This document shows, piece by piece, positions 58,774 through 64,000 of a stretch of DNA of 64,000 nt. The translations under genes and the position numbers were made by a program. Positions within the stretch are counted from its first letter, which is position 1. The number at the start of each line of letters is the position of its first letter. The DNA comes from Natronorubrum halophilum (GTDB lineage: Archaea > Halobacteriota > Halobacteria > Halobacteriales > Natrialbaceae): positions 620,001 through 684,000 of the forward strand of contig NZ_QQTY01000003.1 in NCBI RefSeq assembly GCF_003670115.1. Direction: 5' to 3'. The notes below the pieces were generated by a model. The model had not been told where the DNA came from. It made no database searches and saw only the letters and a list, made by a program, of their open reading frames with translations.

Positions 58774-59691
58774 ATGAGTGTGGAAATAGCTGTTAACATC
58801 TCAACCGATACTAATCCTGCTCTATCTGGATATTCGGAAGTCAAATGGGCTGACCAGTGTAATTTCGCAACTAAAATTGAATCGCAAGGATTTGATGGGA
58901 TTGCAATTCCTGATCATTTAATGATTGGTGATGAGCATTCACTTGAATGCATCTCTCTTTCTGCCGCATTTGCACAGCTTACCGATGAAATAGACATATA
59001 TCTCAATACAATCAATAATAACCTACGTCACGGTCCGCTTCTTGCAAAGACAGCGTCTAGTATCGACAATATAAGCGGTGGGAGGCTTAAATTGGGAATT
59101 GGAGCAGGATGGTATGAAGCTGAAGCAAATGCTTATGGATACAATTGGCCAGATGCCCCAGAGCGACTTTATAAAATGGAAGAGAGCATAATCGTATTAA
59201 AAAAACTCTGGACAGAAGATTCTGTTGATTTTGATGGTGAATTCTATAATTTAGATGGCGCAGTTTGTAAGCCACATCCGATACAAAATCCGCATCCTCC
59301 GGTCATGATCGGCGGCGGAGGTGAAGAGTTCACACTCCGTATAGCAGCTAAGCATGCAGATATTTGGAACTACTATGGTGATCTAGAAACTATAGATAGT
59401 AAAATGAAGATTCTTTCAAAACACTGCGACACATATGATCGATCGTTCGAGGACATAAAAAAATCCTGGTTCTGCCGCTGTCTCATCGGAGAGTCACGGG
59501 AAAAACTCGAAGAAATGAAGAAAAATGGAAATATTGATGATTCAGTTATAGTTGGAACTCCTAGTGAGATTCTTGAAAAATTTAAGCCGTACACTCAACT
59601 CGGTATCGATGAATTCGTGCTTGATTTCATCGATTATCCTAATAAGAGATCCGCAGAACTATTCGCTCGAGAAGTCGCCCCCTATCTATAA
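58774..59691 (+). CDS. F420-dependent-type LLM-class oxidoreductase
   Basis: A 305-residue luciferase-like (alpha/beta) TIM-barrel flavin/F420 enzyme. Landmarks are ESQGFDGIAIPDHLM, NTINNNLRHGPLLAKTASSI, DNISGGRLKLGIGAGWYEAE and the PHPIQNPHPPVMIGGGGEEF section. The GAGWYEAEANAYGYNWP stretch is characteristic of the LLM/F420 family. Substrates include alcohols, imines or terpenoid ketones in relatives. The gene is markedly AT-rich (many AAT, ATA, TTA codons) compared with the sugar and peptide genes, suggesting separate origin. A perfect palindrome precedes it. Confidence 0.87.
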   Translation: MSVEIAVNISTDTNPALSGYSEVKWADQCNFATKIESQGFDGIAIPDHLMIGDEHSLECISLSAAFAQLTDEIDIYLNTINNNLRHGPLLAKTASSIDNISGGRLKLGIGAGWYEAEANAYGYNWPDAPERLYKMEESIIVLKKLWTEDSVDFDGEFYNLDGAVCKPHPIQNPHPPVMIGGGGEEFTLRIAAKHADIWNYYGDLETIDSKMKILSKHCDTYDRSFEDIKKSWFCRCLIGESREKLEEMKKNGNIDDSVIVGTPSEILEKFKPYTQLGIDEFVLDFIDYPNKRSAELFAREVAPYL

Positions 59692-60168
59692 TTTTCTTAC
59701 TAACTGGCGGACAATCCCATACTGGAAATGTAACTATAGATGTAATTGAAACATTACGTTCATCACTGTATGAAAACCCAGTATACTTCCTTAGTATCCT
59801 TCCTATTAAGGCGGTGTACACGCTGAGAAGGTCTGGGAGCAACATTCCACACTGACTCTACGACCTGCTCGTTCCGCAAACTGGCCTAATTAGACAGTGC
59901 CTCGAGTTTCTAAATGAACAAGATCAGAACATGGTTCAGGGGCATCTTGAGGATCCAGAGTGGGAATTCTGCTTTCCTGGAGAATCCGTGTTCATCGTTG
60001 GGCGCGTTTCGTTCGATATAGATTGAAAGAGTAAGTATACGTAAATAGGCTTCTTTGCCATCGAACTATTTCAGCCACAGTAATCTCACTACTAAATCGT
60101 GGCTCTATTCCGGTTATTGTCTAACGTGATGCGACTAACTAAACACAGGCCCTCAGTCGTTCAAATCA
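59692..60168. other. Spacer with a YcgG-like gene fragment
   Basis: 477 bases. One short plus-strand frame at 59895-60026 reads MVQGHLEDPEWEFCFPGESV and FIVGRVSFDID, reminiscent of the DPxxxFxFxxGGxxFFVVG motif in YqcI/YcgG-type proteins. It has no start of its own and appears to be the end of a deleted gene. Nothing else was recognised. Confidence 0.35.
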
Positions 60169-60621
60169 TCATTCTTCTAAGTGAACATCACGGTAACTTT
60201 TAATATACTTGTTTGGAAGCAGATTGATAGCATCGTCCTTGTGTAGCTCATCCTTCTCGCCAGGGTAGATTACCTGAATGTGCGCACCGAGATCTGTAAT
60301 GAGTTCTCGGCAAACGCCGCAGGGCGAAACTACCTTGATTTCGTTCTCATCTTCCGCGGGCCCGGGATGTCGTACAGACACGATAGTCTCGATTTCATCC
60401 GAAGAATTGCCGTTCGCAACGGTTGTCCCGAGAACAACGGGTTCCGCACAGACAGACGCACGGCCGACATTCGCTTCGACATGGACGCCTGTGTGGACAG
60501 TCCCATCGGTCGTTCGCACCGCTGAGCCGACGTAGTGTGTCCCGTGGACGTACGCATCTCGGATAACATCTCGCGCACTTTCGATAAGCGCCTCGTCCTC
60601 TTTAGTTATTTTTTCGGTCAT
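60169..60621 (-). CDS. Cytidine deaminase-like zinc hydrolase
   Basis: A 150-residue protein of the small cytidine/blasticidin deaminase type. The zinc site fits SVCAEPVVLG (Cys-Ala-Glu) and VSPCGVCRELI (PCxxC). GVHVEANVGRASV matches the nucleoside-binding section. It deaminates cytidine or a related amino-heterocycle. Its start is 2 bases downstream of the class III CoA-transferase stop, same strand, which is an unusual partner for a nucleoside salvage enzyme. Confidence 0.88.
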   Translation of the reverse strand: MTEKITKEDEALIESARDVIRDAYVHGTHYVGSAVRTTDGTVHTGVHVEANVGRASVCAEPVVLGTTVANGNSSDEIETIVSVRHPGPAEDENEIKVVSPCGVCRELITDLGAHIQVIYPGEKDELHKDDAINLLPNKYIKSYRDVHLEE

Positions 60622-60623
60622 CG

Positions 60624-61829
60624 TTATTGTGATCTGGCACTACCTTCTTTCGCGGTAATTCCATTCTCCTCGAGAGTCTGGATTTCATCTTCATCATAGC
60701 CAAGCTCATCTAGGATTTCATCGGTCTGTTCACCAGGTGTTGGGGGATCTGTGAATTCAAGAGATGCGTTCGACATCGAAACTGGAACACCAGTCGTTTC
60801 GAACGTTCCAATCCCAGGGTATTCGAGTTCGATGATCATATCATTGTGCCTAACTTGAGGATGATTTGCGGCCTCCGTATAGTCGTTAACTTCTGCAACC
60901 CAAGCGCCTGCATTAAGCAAACGATCCATCAAATCTTCCGTCGGTATCTCTTGCGTTTCATCTTCAAGTTGATGTTTGATCTCATCACGATTCACGTACA
61001 CTTCACGACTATCTGCATAATCACAGAGCGGTTCAATACCGAGTTCAGTGGCAATACTCGGCAGATTCGCGAAGGAAAGTGCAACATAGCCGTCTTCCGT
61101 CTCGTAGACTCCATACGGCGCACCGGAGTACACGTGACCGATGCCCGATTCACTACGCTCTGCCTTAGCATCCATGTTTATAGCGCTCGTAATCTCCTGT
61201 GTCTGGAAATCGATACCAGCGTTAAGGAGGTTCGTCTCTATTTTTTGTCCTTCGCCTGTGAGTTGCTGGTGATACAGCGCAACTACGGTGTGAAGTGCGA
61301 TTGTGTTTGCAGAGTGTGCATCACAGATAAACGAACCAGCAGGTGTTGGAGGGTCTTGCTTCCGGCCAGTATTCTGTACGAGTCCGCTCATTGCTTGTGC
61401 GAGGATGTCCTGACCAGGACGATCTGCATACGGACCGTCAGATCCGAATCCGGAGGCAGATACATAGACGATACTATTGTTTATCTCTTTTACATCTTCA
61501 TAACCAAGACCGAACTTCTCCATGACGCCCGGGCGGAAGTTCTCCACCAGCGCATCTGCTTCGTCGATAATGCCCTCAGCGATCTGTCGCCCTTCATCAG
61601 ACTTGAGATCAAGTGTAATAGAACGCTTATTTCGATTCATTGCCAGGAAATATGGACTGGTGTCCTCGAGGAGAGCGCCCTCTATCGGGGCGGTTCGAAC
61701 GAGCTCGCCACCGGCCGGCTCAATTTTGATGACGTCCGCACCCATGTCTCCGAGCTTTTGGGTCGCCCAGCCACCTTGTTGCATTTGGCTAAAATCTGCG
61801 ATAGTCACATCATCGAGTGGTGTTGTCAT
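60624..61829 (-). CDS. CaiB/BaiF-type (class III) CoA-transferase
   Basis: A 401-residue protein of the formyl-CoA:oxalate/carnitine CoA-transferase family. Family landmarks are IADFSQMQQGGWATQKLGDM, GADVIKIEPAGGELVR, LAMNRNKRSITLDLKSDEG, VENFRPGVMEKFGLGYED, and the catalytic Asp in ADRPGQDILAQAMSGL. GSFICDAHSANTIALHTVVA follows. It moves CoA between carboxylates without ATP. The substrate is unknown; it would activate an acid in the AT-rich catabolic set. Confidence 0.9.
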   Translation of the reverse strand: MTTPLDDVTIADFSQMQQGGWATQKLGDMGADVIKIEPAGGELVRTAPIEGALLEDTSPYFLAMNRNKRSITLDLKSDEGRQIAEGIIDEADALVENFRPGVMEKFGLGYEDVKEINNSIVYVSASGFGSDGPYADRPGQDILAQAMSGLVQNTGRKQDPPTPAGSFICDAHSANTIALHTVVALYHQQLTGEGQKIETNLLNAGIDFQTQEITSAINMDAKAERSESGIGHVYSGAPYGVYETEDGYVALSFANLPSIATELGIEPLCDYADSREVYVNRDEIKHQLEDETQEIPTEDLMDRLLNAGAWVAEVNDYTEAANHPQVRHNDMIIELEYPGIGTFETTGVPVSMSNASLEFTDPPTPGEQTDEILDELGYDEDEIQTLEENGITAKEGSARSQ

Positions 61830-61962
61830 ACATCAGGGAACTAGTTGACCGATGGCTTAATTCCACCGATAATTGGACTAGTACCGTACAGACACGATCA
61901 GTAGTGAAAAAAGCGTCTCACCTCGGCACAACCGCCATTAACGGGACAGATCACAGCGGCTG

Positions 61963-62379
61963 TTATTCGGGTGGAGGTCCCTCAAGACGTTCGATGAGTT
62001 CGATGGCGTGGCCATCGGGGTCCGCAACGAAGGTGATAGTATTCCGGTGCGTACCGAGGTCGATGGTTTTCGGTTCGAGAATAACGTGACAGTTGGTGCG
62101 CGCAACGAGGGTCTCAAACCGTTCCTGAAGGTCCTCATCTACGAGTAGACAAACCGAATGGTCAGCGTGAATGTTGTTGCCACTGCTGGCTTCTACAGGC
62201 GCATCGTTCGATGGGTCCTCAAAAATATGGATGTCAGATCCTGTTTTCGGACCGACGTAGACGTGTTCGACTCCGTCTTCTACGAATCCCCACTTTTCAT
62301 CGAATCCCAGGCCATCGATGTAAAATTCTTTCGACCGATCGAGATCCGTTACTCTGAACGCAGTATGTATGACCTCCAT
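61963..62379 (-). CDS. VOC/glyoxalase-family protein
   Basis: A 138-residue vicinal-oxygen-chelate protein with two betaalphabetabetabeta modules. Metal ligands fit VIHTAFRVTDLDRSKEFY (His), HVYVGPKTG (second strand, Glu/His), HADHSVCLLVD (His), and DGHAIELIE (Glu). The enzyme could be a glyoxalase, an epimerase or a dioxygenase. ATG 62379 (MEVIHTAF) is the fold start; ATG 62388 adds three residues. It lies 133 bases upstream of the CoA-transferase on the same strand. Confidence 0.85.
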   Translation of the reverse strand: MEVIHTAFRVTDLDRSKEFYIDGLGFDEKWGFVEDGVEHVYVGPKTGSDIHIFEDPSNDAPVEASSGNNIHADHSVCLLVDEDLQERFETLVARTNCHVILEPKTIDLGTHRNTITFVADPDGHAIELIERLEGPPPE

Positions 62380-62506
62380 AGATACCAATTTGAACGGACC
62401 AGCATAAACCTAGGCAGATCTCGAGGGGAAAGACAGTGGAAAATATCGAGACGGTACAACGGCTGCGAAAACACACCGGTCGCCACACGAACTAACTATT
62501 GGGTGG

Positions 62507-63298
62507 TCACAAGTTCGATGACCCGAGGCCCCCGTCAACCGGGAGAGATACACCGTTTATGAAACTTGAGCGCTCCGAAGAGAGGTATGCGACGGCGTCA
62601 CCGAGTTCCATCGGATCGCCGATCCGACCGACCGGAATGTTTTGACCGCGCTCCTCTAGCCCCTGTTCGTAAGACTCGTACTCACCACGTTCGACCCCTT
62701 GACGGACGAGCGCTGCTGTCCGATCCGTTTCGTGCGGAGCTGGCAGGACCGCGTTGGCCCGAATATCGGGTGCGAGTTCTTTTGAGAGCGTTTTTTCGAG
62801 ACCGATGACGCCCATCCGAACGGCATTCGATAACACCAGCGACGGAATGGCTTCTTTGACACTGCGCGACGTGATCATAACGACAGTTCCACCGCCACCA
62901 GCCGCCAGGTGATCAACGGATTCTCGAACGAGGCGGACGACACTCATTACGAGAAGTTCGAACGCATCGTACCACTCGTCGTCAGTCGTTTCAAGGAACG
63001 GCCCGCTTGGGGGGCCGCCGGCATTCGTGACAAGGTGATCGATACTACCAAATTCCTCGACAGTGCGATTTACGAGTGACGTGATATCGTCCGCGTCGGT
63101 AAGGTCGGCTGTATGGCCAATTACTTCGCCGGTAGCTGTCTCTCTTACTTCTTCGACCGCAGCTTCGAGGCGGTCTTCGTCGCGTCCATTGAGGACAACG
63201 TTTACCCCTTCTTCTGCGAGGCGAGTTGCTGCAGCCTTTCCGAGTCCGCTGCTGGATGCTGTAATCAGTGCACTATTGCCTTCGATTTGCAGGTCCAT
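62507..63298 (-). CDS. Atypical SDR lacking the Tyr-x-x-x-Lys motif
   Basis: A 263-residue short-chain dehydrogenase-like protein. The nucleotide motif ITASSSGLGKAAATRLAEEG and NAGGPPSGPF are intact. At the active site, where YxxxK is expected, the sequence reads SLVLSNAVRMGVIGLEKTLS, with no Tyr and an Arg instead of Lys. A subgroup of SDRs with LVLSNAxR at this point is known to me. The Ser is in ITSRSVKE. The C-terminus GVSLPVDGGLGSS is typical. It may be a reductase with different chemistry. ATG 63298 (MDLQIEG) is preferred; ATG 63307 is also in frame. Confidence 0.85.
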   Translation of the reverse strand: MDLQIEGNSALITASSSGLGKAAATRLAEEGVNVVLNGRDEDRLEAAVEEVRETATGEVIGHTADLTDADDITSLVNRTVEEFGSIDHLVTNAGGPPSGPFLETTDDEWYDAFELLVMSVVRLVRESVDHLAAGGGGTVVMITSRSVKEAIPSLVLSNAVRMGVIGLEKTLSKELAPDIRANAVLPAPHETDRTAALVRQGVERGEYESYEQGLEERGQNIPVGRIGDPMELGDAVAYLSSERSSFINGVSLPVDGGLGSSNL

Positions 63299-63412
63299 AT
63301 TGATCATCTTCTATCCAACAGTATCTTAAATGTATCGACGTCGTCTTCCTGTGAGAAACCTGTCATCACCTGTTCCAGCAACGCTCGGATAAAGATGAAC
63401 GCCCGGACGTGG

Positions 63413-63829
63413 CTAGTGAACAACCGTTACCGGCACTGGAGCCTGACGGACGAGTTGTTCAGCGATACTTCTAAAGAGAATCTCCAAGAGGCTGGATTTG
63501 AAATTCTCGCTCACCACGATATGGTCCGTATCCGTACTCTCCGCCAATGCAATTATCTCCCGAACGGGCCTTCCAGTGATTACTTTCGTTTCAACGTTGC
63601 AGTCCGAAGAGGATAGTAATTCGATTGCGTTCGCAAATATCATTTCCATGGTTTCGTTCTGTCTTTCCAAAATCTGATCGCACGCGTAGCCGCTGCCCTC
63701 TGTATAGCTCCCTACGTTCATCGAAGAGATCGTTACCAACGTAATATCTTGATCGCCGAATCTTTCTGCGGCGTACCGAACTGATTCCAGCGCCGACTCC
63801 GAGTCGTCGATCGGGACGAGTGTAGGCAT
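63413..63829 (-). CDS. UspA-family protein, ATP-site motif degraded
   Basis: A 138-residue universal stress protein: VPIDDSESALESVRYAAERF at the N-terminus, ILERQNETMEMIFANA, VITGRPVREIIALAESTDTD, and the C-terminal QAPVPVTVVH. The usual ATP-binding loop G-x2-G-x9-G-S/T, normally GSHGRSGLxRLLLGS, is replaced by SENFKSSLLEILFRSIAEQL, so ATP binding is doubtful. It probably belongs to the non-ATP-binding class. It closes the AT-rich cluster before a spacer to the right edge (63830-64000), where no gene is visible. Confidence 0.87.
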   Translation of the reverse strand: MPTLVPIDDSESALESVRYAAERFGDQDITLVTISSMNVGSYTEGSGYACDQILERQNETMEMIFANAIELLSSSDCNVETKVITGRPVREIIALAESTDTDHIVVSENFKSSLLEILFRSIAEQLVRQAPVPVTVVH

Positions 63830-64000
63830 ACATGTTATCTGTTCCCTATGGTAAAAAATAGCACTGTCAGGAGAAAACCACTTCAGAACGAACGTTTCGG
63901 GGATAAATCTCGAGGGAGTGGCCGGAAAGTCGGTCTGGAACAGACAGGTGGTTGTCTCTTCCTGCTAATGGTGGCCGGCCCCGACTTCAGATACGTATCG

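Noticed and set aside
1-64000. CRISPR arrays, tRNA or rRNA genes
   Set aside because: No regularly spaced direct repeats and no cloverleaf-like or rRNA-like segments were noticed on reading; a computed scan was not possible.

Overview
The window reads as haloarchaeal DNA, most likely an accessory replicon or a strongly remodelled chromosomal region of a member of the Natrialbales. The evidence is the acidic proteome, Tat-type lipoprotein signals, bat-type (HTH_10) and TrmB regulators, a PGF-CTERM surface protein, a TFB fragment, a haloarchaeal OB-fold plasmid-type gene, IS6-type transposase remnants and leaderless promoters with TATA boxes about 25-40 bases before the start. No rRNA, tRNA or CRISPR array was seen. 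Broken genes are common, so the window looks like a mosaic of modules in different states of decay. LAYOUT. (1) 0-2.9 kb: an Lrp/AsnC regulator, a frameshifted DUF7529-like gene, and a divergent nickel pair (nikR-like regulator, NicO-type transporter with a His-rich loop). (2) 3.1-10.3 kb: a one-strand operon resembling a type IV secretion or conjugation cluster: VirB2/TrbC-like pilin candidate, large membrane-anchored surface protein, frameshifted lipoprotein, VirB6/TrbL-like membrane protein, and a VirB4-like ATPase cut off just after its Walker A motif. (3) 10.3-17.0 kb: a vapBC-type toxin-antitoxin pair, an MBL-fold hydrolase, an alpha/beta hydrolase with a divergent bat-type regulator, a roughly 800-base hairpin-rich GC-rich non-coding block, and an OB-fold-type gene cut by an IS6 relic. 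(4) 17.3-31.0 kb: an AT-richer catabolic island: AtoE-type short-chain fatty acid transporter, SDR, ABC transporter remnant, enoyl-CoA hydratase, acyl-CoA synthetase, a three-subunit ATP-dependent carboxylase of the hydantoinase/acetone/acetophenone carboxylase superfamily, a divergent thiolase and an IclR regulator. (5) 31.3-38.1 kb: a scrapyard with IS6 and TFB fragments, a repeat-rich PGF-CTERM protein, a Tat-exported aspartoacylase/M14-like protein, a decayed duplicate of the vapC region, a DUF234-type ATPase and an IS200/IS605-like palindrome. (6) 38.2-50.7 kb, GC-rich: a sugar module with TrmB, a sugar-phosphate isomerase-like protein and a 2-hydroxyacid dehydrogenase on one strand, and a sugar ABC importer with two MalK ATPases, a debranching-type glucosidase and a GH15-type glucosidase on the other. 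(7) 51.0-57.8 kb: a complete peptide-type ABC importer and a bat-type regulator. (8) 58.0-63.8 kb: an IS relic and a second AT-richer catabolic set: F420-type LLM oxidoreductase behind a perfect 10-bp palindrome, cytidine-deaminase-like protein, class III CoA-transferase, VOC protein, atypical SDR and UspA-like protein. HOW IT WORKS TOGETHER. The most interesting system is the ketone-carboxylase-like island. By inference, a ketone or related small organic compound is carboxylated by the HyuA/HyuB/small-zinc-subunit complex, the resulting oxo-acid is activated by the acyl-CoA synthetase, and the thiolase cleaves it. The SDR and hydratase would handle hydroxyacyl or enoyl intermediates, AtoE would move the acid, and IclR would regulate. 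The T4SS-like cluster is the second system of note, but it appears inactive here.
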